DNA from: Roseateles sp. | GTDB taxonomy: Bacteria; Pseudomonadota; Gammaproteobacteria; Burkholderiales; Burkholderiaceae_C | Assembly: GCA_019234295.1 (NCBI GenBank) | Contig: JAFALK010000044.1 | Span: 1 to 64,000 of the forward strand | DNA length: 64,000 nucleotides | Direction of reading: 5' to 3' | In this document: in pieces, positions 18,327-26,982 of the stretch | How the letters are laid out: each line of letters begins with the position of its first letter | Numbering within the stretch: the stretch's first letter is position 1 | The notes under the pieces: generated by a model | The model's database searches: none | The model's input: the letters and a program-made list of their open reading frames with translations, nothing else | Told to the model about the DNA's origin: nothing | Translations under genes and position numbers: made by a program

Positions 18327-18983
18327 TCACAGAACGCCCCCTACGCCCTGCTTGAGGCGCGACGGCTCGAAGCGGCTGCGAGGCACCGCGCTGATCCATT
18401 CGTCTGCGCCGGCGAGATCTCGCAGGTGAAGCATCACCACGGCCGGCAGTGCGGGCTGAACGCGCGGCCGGGTCGTACCCGCGGCGGCGAAATTCAGCGT
18501 GGTGTCGAGCGGCTCGGGCCAGCGCGAATGCCGCACGCCCTGTTCGTCCAGATAGACGAATTCGGCATCGCTCAAGCCCTCCCATTCGCCCAGGGGCACC
18601 TCCCTCCCCTCGCCCGCCCGCCACAGCAACCGCACGCGCTTTCTGCCGACATCCAAACGCAATTTCATCAGCTGCGGCTGCCCCGGCTGAGAGCTCAAAG
18701 GATCAAGGCCCAGGGCGCTCATCTCCCGCGACTGGCCGCGCAGACGCCCGGCGGAATCAGGCACGTCCGGCTGCAACTGCTGGACGATTTGCCGGTACCA
18801 GTCCAGTTGCATGGCGCCCCCCTGGCTGTGCTGAAGCTGCAGCCCCAAGCGATCTTGCAGGCCATAGACCTGCGACAGGGATTGGAAGAGCACCGTCGTC
18901 ACCAGCCCGGCGATGGTGATGACCACAAGCATCTCCATGAGCGTGAAGCCGCGCTGATGAAGGGTCGAGGGGCGCAGGCTCAT
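18327..18983 (-). CDS. gspJ: Type II secretion minor pseudopilin GspJ
   Basis: A 218-residue pseudopilin. The start is the ATG at 18983, which overlaps the gspI stop by four bases; the prepilin peptidase site follows directly (HQRG then FTLMEMLVVITIAGLVTTVL, with Glu at position five). The C-terminal part with LWRAGEGREVPLGEWEGLSD and LPAVVMLHLRDLAGADEW fits the GspJ globular domain, though less clearly than for GspG. GspJ joins GspI and GspK at the pseudopilus tip. A gap of five bases separates it from gspK. Confidence 0.85.
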   Translation of the reverse strand: MSLRPSTLHQRGFTLMEMLVVITIAGLVTTVLFQSLSQVYGLQDRLGLQLQHSQGGAMQLDWYRQIVQQLQPDVPDSAGRLRGQSREMSALGLDPLSSQPGQPQLMKLRLDVGRKRVRLLWRAGEGREVPLGEWEGLSDAEFVYLDEQGVRHSRWPEPLDTTLNFAAAGTTRPRVQPALPAVVMLHLRDLAGADEWISAVPRSRFEPSRLKQGVGGVL

Positions 18984-19414
18984 TGCAAAGGATTGAATTC
19001 CTGCCGAACGCGCTTGTAGCCAACCAGATCGAGGTCGAGCTCGAACCACTGCGGATCGGATGACGTAGACGCCTGAACATGGGTCCTGTACAGGGCCAGC
19101 TGGTAGAGGCTGACACCTTGAGGATAGTTGCTGCCATCGACAAGGTCTGTGCTGGCCTTGGATTGCCACTGGATGGTGTAGGCGCCAAAGTCAAAGCGCC
19201 CATCTGGTTGCATCATCGGATTGATGGCCTGCATGTACTCGATCACATTGGCGCTTGCCTGGCTGCGGGCATTGGTGTCTTCGACATGGTGCAAAGCCGA
19301 CAGGCTGCCATTGATCCACGCGAACACGGCCATGCCGGCACCGCTGAGAATGACCAGGGCGACGATGGCTTCCAGCAAGGTGAAGCCACGCTCCTGCGGG
19401 TCGCGCCGGCTCAT
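18980..19414 (-). CDS. gspI: Type II secretion minor pseudopilin GspI
   Basis: A 144-residue pseudopilin with the prepilin site RRDPQERG before FTLLEAIVALVILSGAGMAV, with Glu at position five. Short length and position between gspH and gspJ give the GspI assignment. The remainder (ARSQASANVIEYMQAINPMM, LALYRTHVQAS) is consistent but not diagnostic. It overlaps both neighbours by four bases, so the minor pseudopilins are probably made in fixed ratio. Confidence 0.85.
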   Translation of the reverse strand: MSRRDPQERGFTLLEAIVALVILSGAGMAVFAWINGSLSALHHVEDTNARSQASANVIEYMQAINPMMQPDGRFDFGAYTIQWQSKASTDLVDGSNYPQGVSLYQLALYRTHVQASTSSDPQWFELDLDLVGYKRVRQEFNPLQ

Positions 19415-19899
19415 GGCGACGACGCCGCGGCTAGCGCCGCATCGTCAGACGACTCGACCTGACAGCGCGGCGAGCGCAACGCATAGCTATCGACGACGCC
19501 GTCGGGTTGCCGCACCTGGAGCCGGCCTCCTTCGCAAAAACCAGAAGCGCTGTAGCGGATCGGTTCTTGCTCCAGAAGACGCCAGCCCTCGGGCAGGTCA
19601 AGGACCGGATTGCCGTCGCGCATCAACCGTGCGGCGCTGCCAGCAGAAAGGTCTACGGCCTCACCCAGCGTCCAAGCGCGTTGGCCGAGCGCATTGATCT
19701 CCGCGATCACGCCGCTGCGCTGGGTGGCTGCTTCGACACTCTCACCCAGGCGGACCAGACGTGGCGTCACGAGGCCGATCATCAAGCCCATCAGCGAGAG
19801 CACCACCAGCAGCTCCAGCAGCGTGAAGCCACGGCGCCCATATCGGCCGCCGGCTCTGCGCGAAGGGGATTCAGGGCGGAAGGATGCCCACGTCAGCAT
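19411..19899 (-). CDS. gspH: Type II secretion minor pseudopilin GspH
   Basis: A 162-residue pseudopilin. The ATG at 19899 gives a 27-residue leader (longer than usual) before the cleavage site RRG / FTLLELLVVLSLMGLMIGLV; it lies inside the end of gspG, a 29-base overlap. The rest shows the GspH pattern (RSGVIAEINALGQRAWTLGE, ARLMRDGNPVLDLPEGWRLL). A larger upstream frame is read out of gspG sequence and is not used. A conserved Cys pair (GFCEGG, SPRCQV) could form a disulfide. Confidence 0.82.
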   Translation of the reverse strand: MLTWASFRPESPSRRAGGRYGRRGFTLLELLVVLSLMGLMIGLVTPRLVRLGESVEAATQRSGVIAEINALGQRAWTLGEAVDLSAGSAARLMRDGNPVLDLPEGWRLLEQEPIRYSASGFCEGGRLQVRQPDGVVDSYALRSPRCQVESSDDAALAAASSP

Positions 19900-20302
19900 C
19901 GTTGCCCTCGCCGCCACGCTTGCCATCGGCACCGAAGGAATACAGCGCGAAGGGCTGATTTTTGGCGCCCGGGACACTGTACTGGTACGGATTTCCCCAA
20001 GGGTCGAGCGGGATCTCGTCCATGTAGGGCCCCTTCCACTTGGCCGCCAGCCGCGCGTCGGTCGGTGCCTGGACAAGCATGTTCAGGCCCTCGGCAGCGT
20101 TCGGGAAACGGCCGATGTCCAGGCGCATGGTTTCCAGCGCCCCCTTGAAGTGAACGATCTGGGCTTGTGCGGCCTTCACGTCGGCATCTTCGGCGCGCTT
20201 GAGGAACTTGGGCGCCACCAAGCCAGCCAGCAGGCCGATGATGACCAGCACGACCAGCAGTTCCATCAGCGTGAAGCCGGCACTGCGTTTGCGAGAATTC
20301 AT
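19871..20302 (-). CDS. gspG: Type II secretion major pseudopilin GspG
   Basis: A 143-residue protein starting at MNSRKRSAG, cleaved before FTLMELLVVLVIIGLLAGLV. The highly conserved GspG C-terminal part is plain: LDIGRFPNAAEGLNMLVQAP, WKGPYMDEIPLDPWGNPYQY and LYSFGADGKRGGEGNDADV. It is the main subunit of the periplasmic pseudopilus that pushes substrates through the secretin. The Ca-binding C-terminal loop (GADGKRGGEGNDAD) is intact. Confidence 0.95.
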   Translation of the reverse strand: MNSRKRSAGFTLMELLVVLVIIGLLAGLVAPKFLKRAEDADVKAAQAQIVHFKGALETMRLDIGRFPNAAEGLNMLVQAPTDARLAAKWKGPYMDEIPLDPWGNPYQYSVPGAKNQPFALYSFGADGKRGGEGNDADVGILPP

Positions 20303-20337
20303 GGGAAAAGCCAATAGTTGGAGACTGCAGGGCAAGC

Positions 20338-21534
20338 CTAAAAGGCGCCAGTCGAAATACTCGTGATCGCCAGCATGATCGCGACCATGATAAAGCCTAT
20401 CAATGAGCCAACGATGAGGATGGTCAGCGGCTCCAGCAGGGTCAGAAAGCGCTTCATGCGGTCGCGGCTGGCCGTTTCGTAGATGTTGCCAAGCGTCTTG
20501 AGCATGAGGGGCAGCTCGCCGCTGCGCTCGCCGACACGCACGAGGTTCAGGCCCATGGCGTTGACAGTGCGATGGGTCTCAAGCGCTTCGGCAAGCTTCT
20601 TGCCGGCGCGCAGATCGCGTTGCGCCAAGCTCAGCCGGTTGGCCAGGCCGCTCAAGCGCACGCCCATTTCCGAGAGTTCCATCGCCTGCACGATCGGCAC
20701 CTTGTTGGCCAAGAGTGTGCCGAACATCTTGGCCCAGCGCCCGACTTCGCTGTTGACGAGCCAATCGCCAAACAGGGGTAGGTGTGAGGCCCTGTCGAGC
20801 AACTGCCGGCGCACCTGAGGATTGCCCAGCGCGATCGCGATCGCGGCAAAGAACGCAAACGCCGACAGGCCGATCCAGACCAGGTTCTCCTTCGTGAAGA
20901 GTCCGGCCTCCAGTACCCAGCGCGAAATCGCCGGAATGTCGGCACGTGGATTCTTCAAAATACCGCTGAACCTGGGCACGACGACGATGAAGATCAGCAA
21001 AGTGGCGGCGATGCCCGACAACACGAGGATGGCCGGATAGGTCAAGGCGCTGCGCATGTCCGAGCGCACGCGCAGCTCGTACTCCATCTGCTCCGCCGCG
21101 CCGAAGAGGGCATCTGCCAGCTTGCCCGTTAGCTCGCCAGCCTGGAGCAGTTGGTACAGGTATTCGGGATAGCGGAGTCGAGCGGCGCGCAGGGCCTCGG
21201 ACAAGGGCGAGCCCGATCGCAGCTGCGAATGCGCACGATCCAGGCCATCGCCGAGCTGTGTGCCCAAGTGGGCGCTCGCGCAAGATGAGACCGCTTCGGC
21301 CAGCGGCACGCCGGCCTGCAGCAAGGTGGCGAGCTCGCGCAGGGCCAGCAGCAGATCCTGGTCCGTGGGCGCCTTGCCGGTGCCGCGCGCGGCCTTGCGC
21401 TGCACCGGATTCAGGCTGATCGGCGTGAGGTCCTGCTGCTGCAGTTGCTGCTGGGCCGCCCGCTCGGAGTCGGCTTGCAGCTGCCCCTCGAAGGTGCGCC
21501 CGTTGCGATCGGCTGCCCGGTAGCGGTATTCCAT
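20338..21534 (-). CDS. gspF: Type II secretion inner-membrane platform protein GspF
   Basis: A 398-residue protein with the two repeated GspF/PilC cytoplasmic helical domains and three membrane helices (near residues 170-190, 220-240 and 370-392). Diagnostic segments are LLALRELATLLQAGVPLAEA, YPEYLYQLLQAGELTGKLAD and MGLNLVRVGERSGELPLMLK. The N-terminal MEYRYRAADRNGRTFEGQLQ is the usual start. It lies three bases from gspE. Confidence 0.95.
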   Translation of the reverse strand: MEYRYRAADRNGRTFEGQLQADSERAAQQQLQQQDLTPISLNPVQRKAARGTGKAPTDQDLLLALRELATLLQAGVPLAEAVSSCASAHLGTQLGDGLDRAHSQLRSGSPLSEALRAARLRYPEYLYQLLQAGELTGKLADALFGAAEQMEYELRVRSDMRSALTYPAILVLSGIAATLLIFIVVVPRFSGILKNPRADIPAISRWVLEAGLFTKENLVWIGLSAFAFFAAIAIALGNPQVRRQLLDRASHLPLFGDWLVNSEVGRWAKMFGTLLANKVPIVQAMELSEMGVRLSGLANRLSLAQRDLRAGKKLAEALETHRTVNAMGLNLVRVGERSGELPLMLKTLGNIYETASRDRMKRFLTLLEPLTILIVGSLIGFIMVAIMLAITSISTGAF

Positions 21535-21537
21535 GCG

Positions 21538-23277
21538 TCAGGGGAGCTCGACGGCTTCGGCGGCTTCGAGCGCGTGGTCCAGCGCGCCGGTCACGCGCAA
21601 TATCTCGTCCACGCTGCTGAGGCCTCGGCGTGCCTTGAGCAGGCCATCCTCGCGCAGGCTGCGGAAGCCCTGCTGACGCGCAAGCGCCAGCATCTCGTGG
21701 GCCGGCGCACGGCGCGTCACAGCTTCCTGAATGGCCGCATCGACCTCGACCAGCTCGTAGATGCCCAGGCGGCCGCGATAGCCGGTGAACTGGCACTGCG
21801 CGCAGCCGCTGGCCTGCAGCCAGCGCGCGGGCTCCTTGCACAGCTCCGGGAAGCGGGCCTCAATGGCCTGGATCTGCGGCTTCAATCCCTGCGGGAGCTC
21901 CACCGGCTTGGCGCAATCCGGGCACAGACGGCGTACGAGGCGCTGCGCTTCGACGGCGCGCACCGATGAAGAGACCAGAAAAGGCTCCACACCCATGTCG
22001 ATCAGGCGCGTGAAGGTGGAGATCGCGTCGTTCGTGTGCAGGGTCGAAAAGACCATGTGGCCGGTCAGCGCCGACTGCACGGCAATCTCGGCGGTCTCGC
22101 GGTCGCGGATTTCGCCCACCATGATGATGTCAGGGTCCTGGCGCAGCACGGCGCGAAGGGCACGGGCGAAGCTGTAGCCGATTTCAGCCTGCGTCTGGAT
22201 CTGGGTGATGCCACGCATGCGGTACTCCACCGGATCCTCGACCGTGATGATCTTGCGCTGCCCGTCGTTGACGATGCCCAGCGCCGAGTAAAGCGTCGTG
22301 CTCTTGCCCGAGCCGGTCGGGCCGGTCACCAGCACGATGCCGTGCGGCTCCTCTGCCCAGACCATGAACTGGCGCAAGTGGTCGGCCTCCATGCCCAGCC
22401 GCTCGAGGCTGAAGTCGCTGCGGTTCTTGGGCAGCAGGCGCATGACGATCGACTCGCCGTACACGCCAGGCAGCGCCGAAACACGCACGTCCATGTCAAC
22501 GCCGCTCACGCGCAGGGAAATCCGACCGTCTTGCGGCAAGCGCCGCTCGGCGATGTCCAGGCCCGCAACCAGCTTGATGCGCGAGGCCACGGCCGCAAAT
22601 CGTTCGGCGGGATAGGTCGCGCGCTGGCGCAGCACGCCGTCCACGCGAAAGCGGATGGCGAATTCATGCTCTTGCGGCTCGACGTGGATGTCTGAGGCCT
22701 TCTCGTCCGTGGCCTGGGCGAGCAGGTTGTTGACCAGTTCGATGACGGGTGCCTCTTCGGCCAGCTCGCGCAAGTGCGCGGCCTCGTCACCCACGCCGCC
22801 ATCCTGTGATGCGGGGGCCAGCAGCTTGGCCAACCACTCCTGGTCACGGCCGCGCATCAGCAGCCAGGTCCAGCGATGGCGCGGAAGGGCCGCCGTCAGC
22901 GTCTCCTGCACATAGGGGTTCAGCGGATCGCGCGACACGGCATGCATGACGCCGTCCGCCGCCTCGAAGACTGCGACACCTTGCTCAGCGAGCCAGGCCG
23001 ACGCCAACCCATGCTGGCCGGCCGTTTGCTGGATGTCGCCCGCCCGAGCCTTGAGCTCCTCTTCGCTGATCAGGGAGACACCAAGGTGCTCGGCAAGCAC
23101 CGGCAGCAAGCTGTCTTCGGACAGGGCTCCCAGCCGCACCAGGGCCTTGCCCAGACGCACGCCGAGTTGCCGCTGCGCGGCCAGCGCGCGCTCCAGATCC
23201 TGGGCGCTGATGAGTTGGCGGGACAAGAGGAGCTGCCCCAGCAACCCTGAACCCGCTGGCGAGGAAGGAATACTCAT
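21538..23277 (-). CDS. gspE: Type II secretion ATPase GspE
   Basis: A 579-residue hexameric ATPase of the GspE/PulE family. N-terminal MshEN-like helices (residues 10-70), an Asp box/N2 region, Walker A at 319-327 (GPTGSGKST), Walker B with DPDIIMVGEIRDRETAEIAV (about 381-400), the His box STLHTNDAIS, and the zinc-binding Cys pairs CPDC (452-455) and CAQC (about 493-496). It powers pseudopilus growth. Its start overlaps the upstream SoxY-like gene by four bases. Confidence 0.96.
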   Translation of the reverse strand: MSIPSSPAGSGLLGQLLLSRQLISAQDLERALAAQRQLGVRLGKALVRLGALSEDSLLPVLAEHLGVSLISEEELKARAGDIQQTAGQHGLASAWLAEQGVAVFEAADGVMHAVSRDPLNPYVQETLTAALPRHRWTWLLMRGRDQEWLAKLLAPASQDGGVGDEAAHLRELAEEAPVIELVNNLLAQATDEKASDIHVEPQEHEFAIRFRVDGVLRQRATYPAERFAAVASRIKLVAGLDIAERRLPQDGRISLRVSGVDMDVRVSALPGVYGESIVMRLLPKNRSDFSLERLGMEADHLRQFMVWAEEPHGIVLVTGPTGSGKSTTLYSALGIVNDGQRKIITVEDPVEYRMRGITQIQTQAEIGYSFARALRAVLRQDPDIIMVGEIRDRETAEIAVQSALTGHMVFSTLHTNDAISTFTRLIDMGVEPFLVSSSVRAVEAQRLVRRLCPDCAKPVELPQGLKPQIQAIEARFPELCKEPARWLQASGCAQCQFTGYRGRLGIYELVEVDAAIQEAVTRRAPAHEMLALARQQGFRSLREDGLLKARRGLSSVDEILRVTGALDHALEAAEAVELP

Positions 23278-23729
23278 GGCTTCGTCGCCGCCGCATGCTC
23301 AGGACGAGCCACCTTGATCTCTCGGCTCACCTGGTAGTACTTGCCCGACACGCGCGCCAGCGCACGCACCCGCGCCGTCCCCGTCAGACGCGCGTCGGTC
23401 TCCAGGGTCTGCTCGGCGCCGGGCGTGAAATCCCGGTGAACCAGCAACGGTGTGTTGCTGTTCTCCAGCAGCAGGGCCATCCAGTCGACGCCCGGCATGC
23501 GGCTGGTCAGCTTGATGTGAACGGCCACCCCTTCGCTGCCGGCACCGGTACCGGTACCGGCCACGATATCGGGCGCCTCCAGAAGCAGGCGCGGCCCTGC
23601 CTCCGGGTTCTCCACGCCCAGAAGCGATTGGGCCTCCGCAGCGCTGTGGGCCTGGTAGGCACGATCACGGGGGTCGACCGGAGCCGACGCAGCACTGGCA
23701 AGGACGAGGGCGAGCAGAGTTGACATCAT
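23274..23729 (-). CDS. Small periplasmic protein, SoxY-like immunoglobulin fold; first gene of the secretion operon
   Basis: A 151-residue protein with a signal peptide (MSTLLALVLASAASA). The region from about residue 65 (VAVHIKLTSRMPGVDWMALL to RVRALARVSGKYYQVSREIK) follows the pattern of the SoxY family: a beta-sandwich with a late TRIRV/AVAE-like segment. The GGCGG carrier arm of SoxY is absent, and no soxZ or other sulfur gene is nearby. A thiosulfate-carrier role is therefore unlikely. It overlaps gspE by four bases, so a role in secretion or a shared regulation is possible. The resemblance was judged by eye; no standard type II component matches it. Confidence 0.5.
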   Translation of the reverse strand: MMSTLLALVLASAASAPVDPRDRAYQAHSAAEAQSLLGVENPEAGPRLLLEAPDIVAGTGTGAGSEGVAVHIKLTSRMPGVDWMALLLENSNTPLLVHRDFTPGAEQTLETDARLTGTARVRALARVSGKYYQVSREIKVARPEHAAATKP

Positions 23730-23757
23730 TCAGGCACAAATGCGATATGCGGCCGGG

Positions 23758-23774
23758 CGCTCCCAACGGGAGCG
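23758..23774 (-). other. Small hairpin between the polysaccharide and secretion operons
   Basis: A seven-base inverted repeat cgctccc / gggagcg with a three-base loop lies in the 79-base gap between the CapD-like gene and the first secretion gene. No T-run follows on either strand, so it is a weak terminator or a leader hairpin at best. A lone TACAAT (reverse strand, 23787-23782) could be a -10 element, but I see no -35 partner. Confidence 0.35.
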
Positions 23775-23808
23775 AGTCCGCATTGTAGGCAGCCGACTGC
23801 GAGCCGCT

Positions 23809-25686
23809 TCACGAGCTGAGGTACTCCGGCACGCAGCCGCGAAGCGCCTGGCGCAGCGCCTGATCGTCGGCCTGTGCTCCTTGATTCAGTGTGGCGCCCA
23901 GCCAGTCGATCACATCGCGCGAGGCCGCGCTGTCGTCCAGCCTGGCAATCCTCAAGCGCTCGAAACGCGTGGGCAAGGTGGCATCGGCATCGGCCAGCAA
24001 TTCTTCATACAGCTTCTCGCCCGATCGCAGGCCGGTGAACTCAATGTGGATGCGCTCCAAGCTATGGCCGGAGAGGCGAATCATGTCCTTGGCCAGATTC
24101 GCGATCTTGATCGGCTCACCCATATCGAGCACGTAGATGTGTCCGGTCTCCCCGATTGCCGCGGCCTGCACCACGAGCCGCGCGGCCTCGGGAATCGTCA
24201 TGAAATAGCGAGTGATCTCCGGGTGCGTGACGGTCACGGGGCCGCCCTTGGCAATCTGCTCCTTGAATTTCGGGATCACGCTGCCGCTGGAGCCGAGCAC
24301 ATTGCCGAAACGCACGGCCATGAAGCGCGTGGCATGGCCCTGGGCAGCCATGTGGCTGACAACGAGCTCGGCTGCGCGCTTGGTGGCGCCCATCACGTTG
24401 GTGGGGTTCACGGCCTTGTCGGTGCTGATGAGCACGAATCGCTCGGCCCCGCTCTCGGCGGCAGCCCGGCAGGCGTTGTAGGTACCCAGAGTGTTGTTGC
24501 GCAGGCAGGCCCAGCCGTTCTCACCCTCCATCAGCGGCACATGCTTGTAGGCCGCGGCATGGAAGACGATCTGCGGCTTGTAGCGACCGAAGACCAGCCG
24601 CAGGTGCTCCAGGTCTTTGACGTCTCCCACCAGCCGCACCAGCATCAGGTGGGGGAATTTTTCGCTCAGTTCCTGCTCAATGGTGTACAGCGCAAACTCG
24701 CTCAGCTCATAGAGCACGATCTTCTGCGGTCCGTACCGCGCCACCTGGCGGCACAGCTCGGATCCGATGGAGCCGCCAGCGCCGGTGATGAGCACGACTT
24801 TGCCCGACAGGCATTCGCTGATGCCCCCTTCGTCGAGCTGCACCGGTTCACGGCCCAGCAGGTCCTCAGGCTCGATGTCTCGCACCTGCTCGACGTGACG
24901 GCCCTGCATCAACTCGGCGCTCGATGGCACCGTCAGCACGGGCAAGCCGGTCTGGCCGGCCAGTTCGAGCGCGCGGCGGCGTTCCGGCAGCGTGGCCGTC
25001 GGCATGGCGACGATCACATGCGTGATGCCGTGGAGTTCCCCAAAGTGAGCAACCTGGTCCAGCGCGCCCAGCACCGGGACCCCGCCGACACGCACGCCCT
25101 GCTTCGGATGAGCGTCGTCCAGAAAACCCACCACCACCCAACCTTGGTGGTGCTGGATGCCCGCGACAAGCAAACGACCAGCATCACCGGCGCCCATGAT
25201 CAAGGCCCGGCGCTGCTCCTGGGCACTGCCGCTGATGCGCCCGCGCATATGCTCGTAGAGCATGCGATAGCCCATGCGCATCATCGCCAGCCCGATCACG
25301 CAGAACACCGGATGCAGGGCCAGCACGGCACGCGGGACGCCGCTCAGATGGAACATCAAGACGGCCGTTGCGCCCAGCAAGCCCGCCAGCGCGCAAGCAG
25401 CCGTCAGGCGCTTGATTTCACCGAAACCGCTGAAGCGCCACATGCCCTTGGGCACCTTGAACAGCCACAGCACAGCCATGTAGAGCAGCACCAAGCCTGC
25501 CATCACGGCGCCGTCGTAGCCGGGCCGCTCGATCAGCCAGTACCGGAAGCCGAGCCGGAAAAGGTAGGTGGCCTGCCAGGCCAACGCGACGATGAGGCCG
25601 TCAAGCAGCACCGAAAGCCGCTCGCGATGCGGGCGGATGCGCGTAAGGAACGTGTCGAGTGAGAGCCAGAACATTGCGGGCGGCAT
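23809..25686 (-). CDS. CapD/WbpM/PglF-like nucleotide-sugar 4,6-dehydratase
   Basis: A 625-residue membrane-bound enzyme. Four N-terminal membrane helices (residues 20-145), a CoA-binding-like Rossmann domain (LIMGAGDAGRLL near 163) and the C-terminal dehydratase domain with the NAD loop GAGGSIG at 302-308, HAAAYKHVPLME near 376, and STDKAVNPTNVMGATKR at 421-437. In this family Met replaces the catalytic Tyr of short-chain dehydrogenases, and M432/K436 fit. These enzymes convert UDP-GlcNAc to UDP-4-keto-6-deoxy-GlcNAc or epimer. A PglE-like aminotransferase and PglC-like transferase nearby suggest a bacillosamine or related 2,4-diaminosugar route, but this is inferred. Confidence 0.88.
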   Translation of the reverse strand: MPPAMFWLSLDTFLTRIRPHRERLSVLLDGLIVALAWQATYLFRLGFRYWLIERPGYDGAVMAGLVLLYMAVLWLFKVPKGMWRFSGFGEIKRLTAACALAGLLGATAVLMFHLSGVPRAVLALHPVFCVIGLAMMRMGYRMLYEHMRGRISGSAQEQRRALIMGAGDAGRLLVAGIQHHQGWVVVGFLDDAHPKQGVRVGGVPVLGALDQVAHFGELHGITHVIVAMPTATLPERRRALELAGQTGLPVLTVPSSAELMQGRHVEQVRDIEPEDLLGREPVQLDEGGISECLSGKVVLITGAGGSIGSELCRQVARYGPQKIVLYELSEFALYTIEQELSEKFPHLMLVRLVGDVKDLEHLRLVFGRYKPQIVFHAAAYKHVPLMEGENGWACLRNNTLGTYNACRAAAESGAERFVLISTDKAVNPTNVMGATKRAAELVVSHMAAQGHATRFMAVRFGNVLGSSGSVIPKFKEQIAKGGPVTVTHPEITRYFMTIPEAARLVVQAAAIGETGHIYVLDMGEPIKIANLAKDMIRLSGHSLERIHIEFTGLRSGEKLYEELLADADATLPTRFERLRIARLDDSAASRDVIDWLGATLNQGAQADDQALRQALRGCVPEYLSS

Positions 25687-25720
25687 TGTCCCAGAGCCCC
25701 CGCCCGTCAGGGGCGGCCCG

Positions 25721-26293
25721 TCACCAGAGCATCACCAAATTGTGGCTGGTGATTTCCCGCAGCTTGTCTTTGGCCGTCACCCCCCGGCAGCGACACAACG
25801 GCTTTCCCTTGAGCGTACGCCCCAGCATCAGCATGGTTCCGTTCGGATCGTCGGCACGGGGCTGACATTGCACGGCATCGAATCCGCAGTGCAGCCAGAA
25901 AGCCAGGGCCGCGGTATTTCTTTCGAAAACGTGCAGCGACCAACGCGTGATGCCCGGCCAGCTGCGAGCCTGCCGGCTCAGCGCCTCGATGGCTCGGCAG
26001 CCGACGTGGCGGCGCCGACTTGACTGGTTGACCAGCAGGCCGCTGATCGTGGCCACCTCGGGCAATGGGTTGTTCAAGAGCACGTGGATCAGTGCAACCG
26101 GATCCTCACGCTCGAAAGCGGCGTACATGCGCTGGCTCTCACCATGCGCCTCGGCACGCGCGATGTCCCTGGACCACTGCGTGGTGCTGAAGCTCGAAGC
26201 GTGCATCAGCGAATAGTCTGGCGCGGCGCTCATCAGCCGAGAGATCAGATCCAGATCAGCCTCTGAACTCGCGTCCAACCTGCGCAAATACAT
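25721..26293 (-). CDS. GNAT-family N-acetyltransferase
   Basis: A 190-residue protein. The acetyl-CoA binding motif region is GLLVNQSSRRRHVGCRAIEA near residue 85, followed by WSLHVFERNTAALAFWLHCG near residue 122, the usual last strand and helix of the GNAT fold. Lying between the CapD-like dehydratase and the initiating sugar transferase it could acetylate an aminosugar, but sugar acetyltransferases of such clusters are mostly beta-helix proteins, so the context may be accidental. C-terminal 25 residues are Arg/Lys-rich and unexplained. Confidence 0.7.
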   Translation of the reverse strand: MYLRRLDASSEADLDLISRLMSAAPDYSLMHASSFSTTQWSRDIARAEAHGESQRMYAAFEREDPVALIHVLLNNPLPEVATISGLLVNQSSRRRHVGCRAIEALSRQARSWPGITRWSLHVFERNTAALAFWLHCGFDAVQCQPRADDPNGTMLMLGRTLKGKPLCRCRGVTAKDKLREITSHNLVMLW

Positions 26294-26388
26294 ACAGCCC
26301 CCTTAGGGCCGTACCGCCAACCCCTTGATGTTTATTACGCCATCATGACAATGCAGGGGTTGTGCCGCAAGCTTTCTGCAAGCAAAAA
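26294..26388 (-). other. AT-richer gap with a seven-base inverted repeat
   Basis: The 95 bases before the GNAT gene are clearly less GC-rich than their surroundings. They hold caacccc (26318-26324) and ggggttg (26356-26362), an inverted repeat with a loop of 31, and a direct repeat of gcaagc. A promoter for the GNAT gene could be here; no convincing hexamer pair was found. Confidence 0.35.
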
Positions 26389-26982
26389 TTAGTTTCTGAG
26401 AATTAATTGGCGCAGAGTGCCGAGGATCAAGCGCAGGTCCGAAGCAAACGAGGCATGGCGCGCATAGTCTGCGGCCATTGCGAGCTTGGCCGGCATCACA
26501 ACCTCCACGTACTCGCGCTCTGGATCCGCCGCCTTGGCCAGCCTCTCGCTCTCGTCACGAAAAGCCAGCGAGGCCGGGTCTGTGATGCCGGGCCGTACCG
26601 ACAGCACCAGCTCGCGCAGCTCGGCCGGATACAGGGCCACGTAGCGGGGCACCTCAGGCCGCGGACCCACGAGGCTCATCGCACCGCGCAGCACGTCCCA
26701 CAGCTGGGGCAGTTCGTCGAGCTTGGCGCCGCGCAGAACGGCGCCGGCGCGCGTGATGCGGGCGTCCTGGCCCACCGTGATCTGCAGGCCCGGCGAGCCC
26801 GCGCCCATGGTGCGGAACTTGTGAATCCAAAAGGGCCGGCCATGGCGGCCGACCCGCTCCTGGCGGAAGAACACGGGCCCCGGCGAATCAAGCTTGACCC
26901 ACAGCGCGAGCGCGAGCAGCAAGGGCGACAGCAGCAGCAGCCCCAGCCCCGAGCAGACGATGTCGAACAGGCGTTTGATCAT
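26389..26982 (-). CDS. Small monotopic phosphoglycosyl transferase (PglC/WbaP type)
   Basis: A 197-residue protein that is close in length to PglC. It has one N-terminal re-entrant hydrophobic segment ([20 protein letters not shown]), [25 protein letters not shown] at about 55-59, the catalytic Asp-Glu pair D89-E90 in [11 protein letters not shown], and [13 protein letters not shown]. These enzymes start glycan assembly by moving a sugar-phosphate from UDP-sugar to undecaprenyl phosphate. Together with the CapD-like and aminotransferase genes the likely donor is a modified UDP-HexNAc (diNAcBac, QuiNAc or similar), an inference. It overlaps the upstream gene by four bases. Confidence 0.9.
   Translation of the reverse strand: MIKRLFDIVCSGLGLLLLSPLLLALALWVKLDSPGPVFFRQERVGRHGRPFWIHKFRTMGAGSPGLQITVGQDARITRAGAVLRGAKLDELPQLWDVLRGAMSLVGPRPEVPRYVALYPAELRELVLSVRPGITDPASLAFRDESERLAKAADPEREYVEVVMPAKLAMAADYARHASFASDLRLILGTLRQLILRN

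Noticed and set aside
23274-23729. True SoxY thiosulfate carrier
   Set aside because: The C-terminal GGCGG arm is missing and no soxZ, soxA or soxB gene is nearby.
23782-23810. TACAAT as -10 of a promoter for the type II secretion operon
   Set aside because: No acceptable -35 hexamer at 16-18 bases, so not reported as a promoter.
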